A stretch of DNA of 64,000 bases, from NCBI RefSeq assembly GCF_030317145.1, contig NZ_JASZYE010000002.1, positions 682,001 to 746,000 on the forward strand, given 5' to 3'. The translations under genes and the position numbers were made by a program. The notes below the pieces were generated by a model, which saw nothing but the letters and a program-made list of their open reading frames with translations, had not been told where the DNA came from and did no database searches. Positions 20,266 through 29,478 of this stretch are shown piece by piece (positions within the stretch are counted from its first letter, which is position 1; the number at the start of each line of letters is the position of its first letter). The stretch is from Variovorax flavidus (GTDB lineage: Bacteria; Pseudomonadota; Gammaproteobacteria; Burkholderiales; Burkholderiaceae_C).

Positions 20266-21585
20266 ATGAATGCACCAGAGCCTTCGAGCGATGTTCCGCT
20301 GGACCTCCTCATCATCGGTGCGGGCATCGGCGGGGTGATGAGCCTCTACTACGCGCGCAAGGCGGGCTTGAACGCGTTGCTGGTCGAGCGCCAGAACGTG
20401 GTCGGGGGTCTCTGGGCCACGCTCCCGCCGTGGCAGGACATCCAGTTTGGCCGTTGCGACTGGACCTTGGGCGATCTGCCGATTGCCGGCGAGGACCAGG
20501 CCAGCATCCGCGACAACATCCAGGCATGGGTCGAGCGCTTTGGCCTGGCCAGCTCGATGCGGCTCGGCATCGAGGTCACGCGCGCCAGCCGCATCGGTGA
20601 CGAATGGGTCGTCGAGACGGCGGAAAGCACCTTCCGCGCGAAACATCTGATCAGCGCGACCGGCGCTCACAACCGACCGTTCATCCCCGAGCCCGAGCGG
20701 GAGTCCGTCACGCTGCGTGAACTGCATTCATCGCAGTTGCGCGAAGCGTCGGATCTTCGAGGACGCGACGTGGTCGTGGTCGGCGGCGGTGCGTCCGCCT
20801 ATGACTTGCTCGACCTGTGCTTCGAGCACGAGGCGCGCCGCGTGATCTGGGTCTACCGGAACCCGCGCTGGATGATGCCGAGTCTCAAGCCCAAGAACGA
20901 GGCGGGCAGCCCGCGCAGGATGGCCAAGGCCCAGATGGAGGGTGCCAGCGTCGACCAGCTCAGCGTTGGGTTTCATGCGGAGCTCGTCGCCCGCTATGCC
21001 AAGTTCGGACTCCAGGACATCCAGCCCGAGGACGCATTCGATCTGGGGCGTCATCAACTGATCCCGGCGCGCTGGCGAATGATCGGGAACTTCCCGAAGA
21101 TCGAGCGCCACCGTGCCGAAGTGGCGCGAATCCAGGGCCGCACCGTGACGCTCTCGACGGGCGAGACGGTGGATGCCGATCTGCTGCTCTGGGGCACGGG
21201 CTACGAGATCGACCTCAGCTTCTTCGCGAACGAAGCGCTGTCCGGCATCCGCCGGCATGAGGAACTGGTCGCGCAATGCGGCTGCGGTGTCCTCGCGATG
21301 TCGGAGCCTGGCCTCTACTTTCTGGCCGCGGGGCTCGAATCGACCGGCGTCGCGCCCTGGTCCTACGCGATGCTGGCCCGCACGCTCATGTCGCACCTGC
21401 GCGGCGAGGCCACGCTGGAGCCCGTGCCGCTCACGCGCAAGATCAACCACTTCCACTACGTGCCGTTTCTGGCCGCACGCGATCCCGTGAATTTTCCGGC
21501 GGGGCGATGGGAGGAGGAGTTTCGCCAACTGGCACTGCTGCATCCGCCGTTCGAGCCGCTGCCGATCCCGGACTGGACGAGATGA
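20266..21585 (+). CDS. FAD-dependent monooxygenase-like oxidoreductase (FMO/BVMO fold)
   Basis: The 439-residue flavoprotein has two dinucleotide folds: LLIIGAGIGGVMSLYYARKAG at residue 14 for FAD and VVVVGGGASAYDLLDL around residue 168 for NADPH. ATGAHNRPFIP and LLLWGTGYEIDLSFF are typical of the FMO/Baeyer-Villiger group. The substrate is not predictable. GGGAGCG lies upstream of ATG 20266. It is divergent from the aroE-like gene (184 bases), so it may respond to the same conditions, though no pathway link is visible. Confidence 0.82.
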   Translation: MNAPEPSSDVPLDLLIIGAGIGGVMSLYYARKAGLNALLVERQNVVGGLWATLPPWQDIQFGRCDWTLGDLPIAGEDQASIRDNIQAWVERFGLASSMRLGIEVTRASRIGDEWVVETAESTFRAKHLISATGAHNRPFIPEPERESVTLRELHSSQLREASDLRGRDVVVVGGGASAYDLLDLCFEHEARRVIWVYRNPRWMMPSLKPKNEAGSPRRMAKAQMEGASVDQLSVGFHAELVARYAKFGLQDIQPEDAFDLGRHQLIPARWRMIGNFPKIERHRAEVARIQGRTVTLSTGETVDADLLLWGTGYEIDLSFFANEALSGIRRHEELVAQCGCGVLAMSEPGLYFLAAGLESTGVAPWSYAMLARTLMSHLRGEATLEPVPLTRKINHFHYVPFLAARDPVNFPAGRWEEEFRQLALLHPPFEPLPIPDWTR

Positions 21586-21677
21586 ATCTGGAAGCAGTGG
21601 CTCCTGCAGTAACAAAAACCTCATATCGTTACTTGCGGCCGCCTAGGCGTCGAGCAGGTAAACGCAGTACAGGTAGA

Positions 21678-22238
21678 TCACCGGGAATTCTCGTTGCCGG
21701 AGCTCATCTCTTTCTCTCCCGCATGCCGGTCCAGCAGGAACATGGCGAGCAGCCTGCGTTCGCCCAACGCTTCAGACAGCATCTGGAAGGCGAAGTAGGG
21801 GATGAGCACCAGCACGAGGATGAGGATGCCGGCCAGCGTCTCGGCCAGACGCGCGCCGAACAGTTCGCTCAGGGAGTCGCCGATGGTGCGGTGGTGGAAC
21901 CAGCCCACGATGATCTCCTCGATGAGCGTCAGGACGCACAACAGCAGCGCGAAGGCCAGCGCCTTCTGCAGCGTCGGCCAGATCAGCGGGCCTCGGGTGT
22001 TGTGCTCCCCGATCTTCAGCGCCTTGCCCACCAGCATGAATTTGGCGAGCAACAGGGCCTTCACGATGGCAACGCCCCAGTACGCCAGGTCGATGCCGTG
22101 ATCGCGAAGTACGGCGGCCTTCATCACGTTCACCGTGGCGATGACGACGAAGAGGTAGGCCGTGATGATCGCGACCTCCTTGAGTTCGTTGATCGCCCGC
22201 TGCCGCGACGAGGCCTTGGGCTGGATGGCGGATCCCAT
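21678..22238 (-). CDS. Four-helix membrane protein of unknown function
   Basis: The 186-residue protein has four hydrophobic segments, near residues 22-44, 50-72, 90-112 and 132-155, with a polar C-terminal tail that ends SSGNENSR. It resembles small proteobacterial membrane proteins with no assigned role; I do not recognise a named family. It lies seven bases downstream of the sulfatase gene at 22246 on the same strand and is probably cotranscribed with it. The ribosome site before ATG 22238 is weak. Confidence 0.7.
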   Translation of the reverse strand: MGSAIQPKASSRQRAINELKEVAIITAYLFVVIATVNVMKAAVLRDHGIDLAYWGVAIVKALLLAKFMLVGKALKIGEHNTRGPLIWPTLQKALAFALLLCVLTLIEEIIVGWFHHRTIGDSLSELFGARLAETLAGILILVLVLIPYFAFQMLSEALGERRLLAMFLLDRHAGEKEMSSGNENSR

Positions 22239-22245
22239 GGACGTC

Positions 22246-23787
22246 TCAGGTGCCGCTGCCGCGACTTCCTGCCTGCAGGAGTTGTAGTGCCTTTTCCACG
22301 CTCAGCGAGCCCGACACCTGGCTTGGCGGGTAGTCCCTGAAGGTGCCGAGGAACTGCCCGACGATGCCGACCGCGGGAATCATCGTCCAGAGCTTTTCGC
22401 CCCACCAGCGGCCATACAGAAGGCTTTCGCTCTGGTAACGCTCCCACGGGTCCTGGCGCAGATTGGTCACCAGCGGAACGTTCGTCGAATCCGGCTTGCC
22501 GTTGAAGAGATTGCCCTCGATGGTCTTGAAGCTCACCTTCCAGGCCTGGTAGCGCACCGCCATCAGGTCGGCGTTGTCACTGAAGTAGAAGAACTCGTGA
22601 CGCGGTCCCGGCGCTTCACCCTTGAAGAAGGGCATGAAGTTGTAGCCGTCGAGATGGTTCCTGAAGCTTTTCTCGCCCGCCTTGTAGCCGGTGAGGAGCT
22701 TCTCCTTGACCGCGGGCTCGCCGGCGGCGGCCACCAGGGTCGGCAGCCAGTCCTCGGCCGCCATGATGTCGTTGACGATGGTGCCGGGCTTGATGACGCC
22801 GGGCCACCTCGCCAGCATGGGGACGCGGAATCCGCCTTCGAACACCGTGCCCTTCTCGCCGCGGAAGGGATGGTTTCCGCCATCCGGCCAACTGAAGATC
22901 TCTGCGCCGTTGTCGCTGGTGAACATGACGACGGTGTTGTCCGCGATGCCTTCGTCGTCGAGCTTGCGAAGAATCTCGCCGACGGCCCAGTCCAGTTCCA
23001 TCATGGCGTCGGCGTACAGGCCGAAGCCGCTCTTGTCCTTCCACTTGTCCGACAGGTGCGTCCAGACGTGGCAGCGCGTGGAGTTGTGCCAGAGGAAGAA
23101 CGGCTTGCCGGCCTTCACCGAGCGGTCGATGAAATCGACTGAACGCCGTACGAGTTCCGCGTCGACGTCCTCCATGTTGAACCTCGCCGCCGGGTCCATG
23201 CCCGGATGCGGAGGCAGCGGCCCGGCATCGTTGATCTTCTGCTTGCCGACTCTTCCCCAGCGCGGCTCTTCGGTGGGGTCATCCACGTCGGTGGCGAAGG
23301 ATTCGATGACGTTGCGCGGGCCGAACTGCTCGTGGAAGCCCGGCATCTTCGGGTACTCGCCGTCGTAGGGTTCTTCCATGGCATTCAGGTGATAGAGGAT
23401 GCCGTAGAACTCATCGAAGCCGTGGACCGTGGGCAGGTATTCGTTGCGATCGCCCAGATGGTTCTTCCCGATCTGCGCCGTGGCGTAGCCGAGGGGCTTG
23501 AGCAGTTCGGCGATCGTCGGGTCCTTGTCCTGCAGGCCTTGCCTGGCGGCGGGCATGCCGACCTTCAACAGGCCGGTTCGAAACGGCGTCTGACCCAGGA
23601 TGAAGGCAGCCCGCCCCGCGGTGCAGGACTGCTGACCGTAGTAGTCGGTGAACAGCGCGCCTTCGTCCGCGATGCGGTCGATGTTCGGGGTGCGGCCGCC
23701 CATCATTCCGCGGTGATAGGCACTGAGATTCCAGATGCCGACATCGTCGGCCATGATCATGACGATGTTCGGGAGCCTGTTAGCCAT
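22246..23787 (-). CDS. Type I sulfatase with CTAGR formylglycine motif
   Basis: A 513-residue sulfatase/alkaline-phosphatase-superfamily protein. IVMIMADDVG at residues 8-17 supplies two metal aspartates, SCTAGRAAF puts the modifiable cysteine at residue 55, and AQIGKNHLGD and VVMFTSDNGAE complete the active site. The motif is C-x-A-x-R rather than canonical C-x-P-x-R; both are known substrates of formylglycine-generating enzyme. The long in-frame upstream extension to 24447 is rejected because it runs through the divergent DUF202 gene and has no sulfatase similarity. No signal peptide is visible. It probably hydrolyses an organic sulfate ester to release sulfate. Confidence 0.9.
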   Translation of the reverse strand: MANRLPNIVMIMADDVGIWNLSAYHRGMMGGRTPNIDRIADEGALFTDYYGQQSCTAGRAAFILGQTPFRTGLLKVGMPAARQGLQDKDPTIAELLKPLGYATAQIGKNHLGDRNEYLPTVHGFDEFYGILYHLNAMEEPYDGEYPKMPGFHEQFGPRNVIESFATDVDDPTEEPRWGRVGKQKINDAGPLPPHPGMDPAARFNMEDVDAELVRRSVDFIDRSVKAGKPFFLWHNSTRCHVWTHLSDKWKDKSGFGLYADAMMELDWAVGEILRKLDDEGIADNTVVMFTSDNGAEIFSWPDGGNHPFRGEKGTVFEGGFRVPMLARWPGVIKPGTIVNDIMAAEDWLPTLVAAAGEPAVKEKLLTGYKAGEKSFRNHLDGYNFMPFFKGEAPGPRHEFFYFSDNADLMAVRYQAWKVSFKTIEGNLFNGKPDSTNVPLVTNLRQDPWERYQSESLLYGRWWGEKLWTMIPAVGIVGQFLGTFRDYPPSQVSGSLSVEKALQLLQAGSRGSGT

Positions 23788-23919
23788 GGTCTCTCCAGTT
23801 GGTGCGGATGCGCGCCAGCGCATGCTGACAGAACAATGCGCGCTTGGATATGGCCCCAGGGGCCATGGACGCAGGCCACGCAAGCATGCATAGTGGCGGC
23901 AGAACTCCTCCTGAACGAC

Positions 23920-24345
23920 ATGCCTTCCATCCCCCCTCCCGTGCCTGCCGCGCCCAGGGAGAAGACATCCAACGAGTTGGCCCAGGAGCGCACCGACCTG
24001 GCGGTCGACCGCACGCTGATGGCCGCCGACCGCTCGCTGATGGCCTGGGTCCGCACCGGCCTGTCGATGATCAGCTTCGGTTTCACCATCTACAAGATCA
24101 TCGAAGGATTCCAGGAGCAGGGCGGCCACGCGCACAACGTCAACATGGCGCGCAACGTCGGACTCTTCCTGACGGGTCTGGGCACGGTGGCAATCCTGAT
24201 CGGCACCATCGAGTACTGGTACCGGCTCAAGGGCCTGCGCCAGAGCAAGGTGTTCCGGCTCTGGCAGCCCTCGTTCGTGATCGCCGTGGTCATGTCGGTC
24301 GCGGGCCTGCTCATGTTCCTCGGCATCGTCTTCCAGTTCCTTTGA
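23920..24345 (+). CDS. DUF202 (YidH-like) membrane protein
   Basis: The 141-residue protein contains ELAQERTDLAVDRTLMAADRSLMAWVRTGLSMISFGFTIYK, the diagnostic DUF202 stretch with two R-T-L/S-L-M-A repeats, and three hydrophobic segments near residues 50-66, 85-105 and 120-141. The family is widespread in inner membranes and uncharacterised. ATG 23920 is used; the longer frame upstream is antisense to the sulfatase. It sits between two sulfatase genes and is divergent from the first and collinear with the second. Confidence 0.88.
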   Translation: MPSIPPPVPAAPREKTSNELAQERTDLAVDRTLMAADRSLMAWVRTGLSMISFGFTIYKIIEGFQEQGGHAHNVNMARNVGLFLTGLGTVAILIGTIEYWYRLKGLRQSKVFRLWQPSFVIAVVMSVAGLLMFLGIVFQFL

Positions 24346-24510
24346 GCGGTGCGCCTGCGCGCGAAGCGCGGGCTCCTGTGGCGCTCCGACGGCGTTCCGA
24401 GTAGGCTTCGAAGTTCCCCCGAAAGGCGGCACTCGAGGGGGAGGCATAACGGTTCGGGGAGCGCGCTGGCGATGTGCATCTGCTCCACCGATTCAACCGA
24501 GGAGAAGCTC

Positions 24511-26913
24511 GTGAGCAATCCAGCCAAGCCGAAGCCCCGCGCTTCGGACGATGGGAAGATCCGCACCCATCTCCCGATCCGCAACACATCGAGACCCGGG
24601 CTCGTCACCTACGACGCGAAAGACCCGGACACCCGGTTTCCGCCGATCGACCAGCTGCGTCCGCCCAAGGGGGCGCCCAATGTGCTGATCGTGCTCATCG
24701 ACGATGCGGGCTTCGGGTCGTCCAGTGCGTTCGGCGGTCCTTGCCAGACGCCGAATGCCGAGAGGCTGGCAGCGGGCGGCCTGAAGTTCAACCGCTTTCA
24801 CACCACCGCGCTCTGCTCGCCGACCCGGCAGGCCCTGTTGACCGGCCGCAACCACCACTCCTGCGGCATGGGCGGGATCACGGAGATTGCCACCGGCGCG
24901 CCGGGCTACAGCTCGGTGTTGCCCAACTCCATGTCGCCGCTGGCGCGGACGCTGAAGCTCAATGGCTACTCCACCGCGCAGTTCGGCAAGTGCCACGAGG
25001 TGCCGGTATGGGAGACGAGTTCGGTCGGGCCCTTTGATGCGTGGCCGACCGGGGGCGGAGGCTTCGAGTACTTCTACGGCTTCATCGGCGGCGAAGCCAA
25101 CCAGTGGTACCCGTCGCTGTACGAGGGCACCTCGCCGGTCGAAGCGAAGAAGACGCCCGAGCAGGGCTACCACCTGATGGAAGACATGACCGACAAGGCC
25201 ATCGCCTGGATCGCGCAGCAAAAGGCGCTCGCACCGGACAAGCCGTTCTTCACCTACTTCGCGCCCGGCGCCACCCATGCACCCCACCACGTGCCCAAGG
25301 AGTGGGCGGACAAGTACAAGGGCAAGTTCGACCAGGGCTGGGACAAGCTGCGCGAGGAGACGTGGGCGCGCCAGAAGGCGCGGGGCGTCATACCGCCAGA
25401 CTGCGAACTGACCGCGCGCCACGAGGAGATCCCGGCGTGGGACGCCATGCCCGACGCGCTCAAGCCCATCCTGCGCCGGCAGATGGAGGTCTATGCGGGG
25501 TTCATGGAGTTCACCGACCATCACGTGGGCCGGCTACTGGACTACCTCCGGAAGCTCGACATCCTCGACGAGACACTCGTCTACTACATCGTCGGCGACA
25601 ACGGGGCGTCCGCCGAGGGCACGCTGAACGGCGCCTACAACGAGATGGCCAACTTCAACGGGCTGGCGGCACTGGAGACGCCGGAGTTCCTCATGGAGCG
25701 GTACGACAAGCTGGGCGGTCCGGAGTCGTACAACCACTATGCGGTGGGCTGGGCGCATGCGATGAACACGCCCTATCAGTGGACCAAGCAGGTCGCTTCC
25801 CATTGGGGCGGGACGCGCAACGGCACCATCGTCCATTGGCCGAACGGGATCGACGCCAAGGGCGAGTTGCGCTCGCAGTTCCATCACGTGATCGACATCG
25901 CGCCGACGATTCTCGAAGCGGCGGGCCTGCCGGAGCCTGTCGCCGTGAATGGCGTGCCGCAGGACCCGCTCGAAGGCGTCAGCATGCTCTATGCGTTCAA
26001 CGACGCGAAGGCCGGCGAACGGCACGAGACCCAGTACTTCGAGATGTTCGGCAACCGCGGCATCTATCACAAGGGCTGGACCGCGGTCACCAAGCACGGC
26101 ACGCCGTGGGTCCTGGTGGGCCGCAAGACCGTTCCGTTCGACGACGATGTCTGGGAGCTCTACGACACGACGACGGACTGGAGCCAGGCCAGGGATCTGT
26201 CGAAGCAGATGCCGGACAAGCTCCACGCGCTGCAGCGCCTGTGGCTCATCGAGGCGGCGCGCTACAAGGTCCTGCCGCTGGACGACCGGGTCGTCGAGAA
26301 GATGAACCCCGACACCGCCGGGCGGCCGGTGCTGATCAGGGGCAACAACCAGCTCCTGTTCGGCGGCATGGGCCGCCTGTCGGAGAACTGCGTTATCAAC
26401 GTCAAGAACAAGTCCCATTCGGTCACCGCCGAGATCGAGGTGCCGGATACAGGGGCGCAAGGCGTGATCATTGCGCAAGGCGCCAACATCGGCGGCTGGA
26501 GCTTCTACGCGAACAAGGGCAAGCTCAAGTATTGCTACAACGTGGCGGGCGTGAACCACTACTTCGTCGAGTCCGCTGAAGCACTCCCGGCCGGGAGGCA
26601 CCAGGTGCGCATGGAATTCGCCTACGCGGGCGGCGGGCTCGGCAAGGGGGGACAGGCGACGCTCTTCGTCGATGGCAAGAAGGTCGGCGAAGGGGCGATC
26701 CCCATGACCCAGTCCATGGTCTTCTCCGCTGACGACGGCTGCGACGTAGGCGAGGACAGCGGCGCCCCCGTCTCACCGGACTATGGCCCTCAGGGCAATG
26801 CCTTCAACGGGCGCGTCATGGGGGTGCAGCTCGACATTGCCGAGGCCGCCGAAAGCGTGGATCACTTGATCTCGCCGGAAGAGGCCATCCGCATCGCGAT
26901 GGCGCGGCAGTAG
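24511..26913 (+). CDS. Arylsulfatase, large AtsA-type, CSPTR motif
   Basis: An 800-residue protein starting at GTG 24511, chosen because GAGGAG lies 6 bases before it. LIVLIDDAGFGSSSAFGG at 59-76 gives metal ligands, ALCSPTRQALLTGRNHHSCGMG places the formylglycine cysteine at residue 102 in a canonical C-S-P-T-R, and YYIVGDNGASAEG supplies the later aspartate/asparagine pair. The C-terminal 150 residues form a beta-rich extra domain. No signal peptide is seen, like the cytoplasmic Pseudomonas AtsA. It probably desulfates aryl or alkyl sulfates, and lies 175 bases ahead of sulfonate-type uptake genes, forming a sulfur scavenging region. Confidence 0.92.
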   Translation: MSNPAKPKPRASDDGKIRTHLPIRNTSRPGLVTYDAKDPDTRFPPIDQLRPPKGAPNVLIVLIDDAGFGSSSAFGGPCQTPNAERLAAGGLKFNRFHTTALCSPTRQALLTGRNHHSCGMGGITEIATGAPGYSSVLPNSMSPLARTLKLNGYSTAQFGKCHEVPVWETSSVGPFDAWPTGGGGFEYFYGFIGGEANQWYPSLYEGTSPVEAKKTPEQGYHLMEDMTDKAIAWIAQQKALAPDKPFFTYFAPGATHAPHHVPKEWADKYKGKFDQGWDKLREETWARQKARGVIPPDCELTARHEEIPAWDAMPDALKPILRRQMEVYAGFMEFTDHHVGRLLDYLRKLDILDETLVYYIVGDNGASAEGTLNGAYNEMANFNGLAALETPEFLMERYDKLGGPESYNHYAVGWAHAMNTPYQWTKQVASHWGGTRNGTIVHWPNGIDAKGELRSQFHHVIDIAPTILEAAGLPEPVAVNGVPQDPLEGVSMLYAFNDAKAGERHETQYFEMFGNRGIYHKGWTAVTKHGTPWVLVGRKTVPFDDDVWELYDTTTDWSQARDLSKQMPDKLHALQRLWLIEAARYKVLPLDDRVVEKMNPDTAGRPVLIRGNNQLLFGGMGRLSENCVINVKNKSHSVTAEIEVPDTGAQGVIIAQGANIGGWSFYANKGKLKYCYNVAGVNHYFVESAEALPAGRHQVRMEFAYAGGGLGKGGQATLFVDGKKVGEGAIPMTQSMVFSADDGCDVGEDSGAPVSPDYGPQGNAFNGRVMGVQLDIAEAAESVDHLISPEEAIRIAMARQ

Positions 26914-27088
26914 GGGAGCGTTGGCGATCCTGCGGACCGGCGGACCTTCGCGGTGCCGCTCGCCTGCGTGGCCGGTGCCGCGAGCCGTCGGTTGATTTGG
27001 CTATATGCAGCTGACTTAACGGTCGTTCCACTTCCGCATGGCGCTCCTGAAAATCGCGGCCGTCTCCATTGCCGATTCCAGGACTTTC

Positions 27089-28087
27089 ATGCTTTCTCTT
27101 TCGACCTCCGCCCGGCGATCGTTGCGCGACCTCGCGCTCAGCGCGCTGCTCGTTGGTGCCGCCGCGCTGCTGGCCGGCCTGCTCGCCGCGACGCCGGCCC
27201 ATGCGCAAGCCGGCAAGGGCGAGCTTCGCATCGGCTATCAGAAGTCGGCCAGTCTCTTCGTGCTCCAGAAGGCGCAAGGCTCGCTGGAGAAGAAACTCGC
27301 GCCGCTCGGCTTCGGCGTGAAGTGGGTCGAGTTCCCGGCCGGCCCGCAACTGCTCGAAGGCCTCAACGTCGGTGCGGTCGACGTCGGCTATGTGGGCGAG
27401 GCGCCCCCCATCTTTGCGCAAGCAGCGGGCGCGCGCTTCGTCTACTTCGGCTACGACCCGGCCGCGCCGCGCGCCGAGGCCATCCTCGTCACCAAGGACT
27501 CCCCGATCAGGTCGGTGGCCGACCTCAAGGGCAAGAAGGTGGCGCTCAACAAGGGCAGCAACGTGCACTACCTGCTCGTGAAGCAACTCGAGAAGAACGG
27601 CCTGAAGCTCAGCGACATCCAGCCCGTGTACCTGGCGCCGGCCGATGGCCGTGCCGCCTTCGAGAGCAAGAACGTCGATGCCTGGGTCATCTGGGATCCG
27701 TTCCAGGCCGCCGCCGAGAAGGCCACCAGCGCCCGCGTGCTCGCCGACGGCGCGCCCGACGTGGTCAACAACTACCAGTACTACCTGGGCGAGCGCGGCT
27801 TCGTCACGAAGAACCCGAAGGTCATCGAGGCGCTGTTCGAGGACTCCGTCGCGCAAGGCATCTGGCTCAAGAAGAACCTGCGCCAGGCGGCAGAGCTCAT
27901 TGCGCCGCTGCAGGGCCTGCCGGTCGATGTGGTCGAGCTCGCGCTGCGCCGCTATGAATTCAACGTCAAGCCGATCACCGCAGCCGTCGCGGCCGACCAG
28001 CAGAAGATCGCCGACACCTTCTTCGAGCTGAAGCTCATCCCGAAGGCGATCAAGATCAGCGACGCGGTCGTGGTGGAAAAGCCATGA
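27089..28087 (+). CDS. Periplasmic sulfonate-type substrate-binding protein (SsuA-like)
   Basis: The 332-residue protein has a Sec signal peptide ending ATPAHAQA. GELRIGYQKSASLFVLQKAQGSLE, FPAGPQLLEGLNVGAVDVGYVGEAPPIFAQAAG and PADGRAAFESKNVDAWVIWDPFQAAAE are hallmark stretches of the SsuA aliphatic sulfonate family. I used ATG 27089 (AGGA upstream) rather than 27038. It delivers sulfonates or sulfate esters to an ABC permease, but no ssuB/ssuC lies here. Its stop overlaps a 19-codon ORF. Confidence 0.9.
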   Translation: MLSLSTSARRSLRDLALSALLVGAAALLAGLLAATPAHAQAGKGELRIGYQKSASLFVLQKAQGSLEKKLAPLGFGVKWVEFPAGPQLLEGLNVGAVDVGYVGEAPPIFAQAAGARFVYFGYDPAAPRAEAILVTKDSPIRSVADLKGKKVALNKGSNVHYLLVKQLEKNGLKLSDIQPVYLAPADGRAAFESKNVDAWVIWDPFQAAAEKATSARVLADGAPDVVNNYQYYLGERGFVTKNPKVIEALFEDSVAQGIWLKKNLRQAAELIAPLQGLPVDVVELALRRYEFNVKPITAAVAADQQKIADTFFELKLIPKAIKISDAVVVEKP

Positions 28088-28143
28088 GCACGCCGCCCCG
28101 CACCACGGAGCCGCATCCGACGCCTGGCCTTCAAGCCCGATGA
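28084..28143 (+). CDS. 19-codon linker ORF overlapping both neighbours (ATGA on each side)
   Basis: ATG 28084 shares bases with the TGA of the SsuA-like gene, and its own TGA (28141-28143) shares bases with the ATG of the monooxygenase gene at 28140. The peptide is proline/threonine-rich and basic at its end. It may act as a coupling relay, keeping ribosomes moving across the 52-base gap between the two large genes. It may equally be chance, since ATGA overlaps are common in this genome. No ribosome site was evident for the downstream gene inside this stretch. Confidence 0.4.
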   Translation: MSTPPRTTEPHPTPGLQAR

Positions 28144-29477
28144 GCGCGACGCAAAGGCGGATGCACCTCGGCGCCTTCTTCTTCGGCGTCGGTCATCATC
28201 TCGCGGCATGGCGTCATCCGGATGTCGATCCGGGCGCGGCCAGCCGCATCGAGTCGCTGAAGGAGTGGACGCGCATCGCGGAAGAGGCCCGGTTCGACGC
28301 CATCTTCTTCGCCGACAACGTGGGCCTGCCGGGGCCGCCGGATGCCGTGGTGGCGAAGAACGCGCTGTGGTATCCGCTCGACCCGCTGATCACGCTTGCG
28401 GCGCTGTCGCAGTCCACCACGCACATCGGGCTGGTGGCGACCGTGTCGTCCACCTACCTGCCGCCCTTTCACCTGGCGCGCAAGTACGCGTCGCTCGACC
28501 AGGTCAGCCACGGCCGCAGCGGCTGGAACCTGGTGACTTCCGGCAGCGATTTCGAGGCGCGCAGCTTCGGCCTGGACCAGCAACTCGGCCATGCGCACCG
28601 CTATGCGCGTGCCCACGAGTACGTGAAGATCGTCAAAGGCCTGTGGGACAGCTGGGAAGACGATGCCTTCATCCACGACAAGGCGGCCAACCGCTTCTTC
28701 GACACCGCCAGACTGCATCGCGTCGCACACGAGGGCGAGCACTACAAGGTGCATGGCGCGCTGCAGACGCCGCGCGCGCCCCAGGGCTATCCGGTGCTGG
28801 TGCAGGCCGGCTCTTCCGGCGACGGGCAGGAACTCGCAGCGGCGACTGCCGAGGTGGTGTTCACGGCCCAGCAGAGCGCGCAGGAGGCGAGGGCGTTCTA
28901 CAGCGGCCTCAAGGCGCGGCTGGCGGCCCACGGCCGCACGCCCGATCAGCTGAAGATCCTGCCGGGCATCTCGCCCTTCGTGGGGCGCAGCCAGCAGGAG
29001 GCGCAGGACAAGTTCGACCAGCTCCAGGCGCTGATCGACCCGGTGCTCGGCGTCGGCCTGCTGTCCACCTTCCTCGGCAATGTCGATCTCACGGGCTACG
29101 ACATCGACGGACCGTTTCCGCAGGACCTGCCGGTGACCGAGGGCTGGAGGAGCCGCCAGGAACTGTTCGCGGGGATGGCGAAGCGGGACCAGCTGTCGAT
29201 CCGCCAGCTCTACGAAAAGGTCGCGGGCGCACGCGGGCACTGGACCCTCGTCGGCACCGCGGAGTCGATCGCGGACCAGCTCGAACACTGGTTCACCACT
29301 GGCGCGGCCGACGGCTTCAATGTGCTGGCGCCCACGCTGCCGCACGGCCTGAAGGACTTCGCCGATCTCGTGATTCCCGAACTCCGGCGGCGGGGACTGT
29401 TCCGCACCGAATACGAGGGCACGACCCTGCGCGAACACCTCGGGCTTGCGCGTCCCGTTCATCGAAAAGGCCATTGA
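28140..29477 (+). CDS. FMN-dependent LLM-class monooxygenase (NtaA/SnaA/DszA-like)
   Basis: The 445-residue protein has the length of the NtaA/DszA group and its motifs: MHLGAFFFGVGHHLAAWRHP at the start, ARFDAIFFADN, TYLPPFHLARKYASLDQVSHGRSGWNLVTS and VLVQAGSSGDGQELAA. These enzymes use reduced FMN from a partner reductase to oxidise sulfonates, sulfones or aminocarboxylates. Flanked by two sulfur-type binding proteins, it probably desulfonates or cleaves an organosulfur compound. A flavin reductase gene is absent. Start ATG 28140 overlaps the linker ORF. Confidence 0.9.
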   Translation: MSATQRRMHLGAFFFGVGHHLAAWRHPDVDPGAASRIESLKEWTRIAEEARFDAIFFADNVGLPGPPDAVVAKNALWYPLDPLITLAALSQSTTHIGLVATVSSTYLPPFHLARKYASLDQVSHGRSGWNLVTSGSDFEARSFGLDQQLGHAHRYARAHEYVKIVKGLWDSWEDDAFIHDKAANRFFDTARLHRVAHEGEHYKVHGALQTPRAPQGYPVLVQAGSSGDGQELAAATAEVVFTAQQSAQEARAFYSGLKARLAAHGRTPDQLKILPGISPFVGRSQQEAQDKFDQLQALIDPVLGVGLLSTFLGNVDLTGYDIDGPFPQDLPVTEGWRSRQELFAGMAKRDQLSIRQLYEKVAGARGHWTLVGTAESIADQLEHWFTTGAADGFNVLAPTLPHGLKDFADLVIPELRRRGLFRTEYEGTTLREHLGLARPVHRKGH

Positions 29478-29478
29478 C

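Noticed and set aside
22246..24447. Sulfatase extended to 733 residues
   Set aside because: The extra N-terminal part crosses the divergent DUF202 gene and has no sulfatase character; ATG 23787 fits the family.
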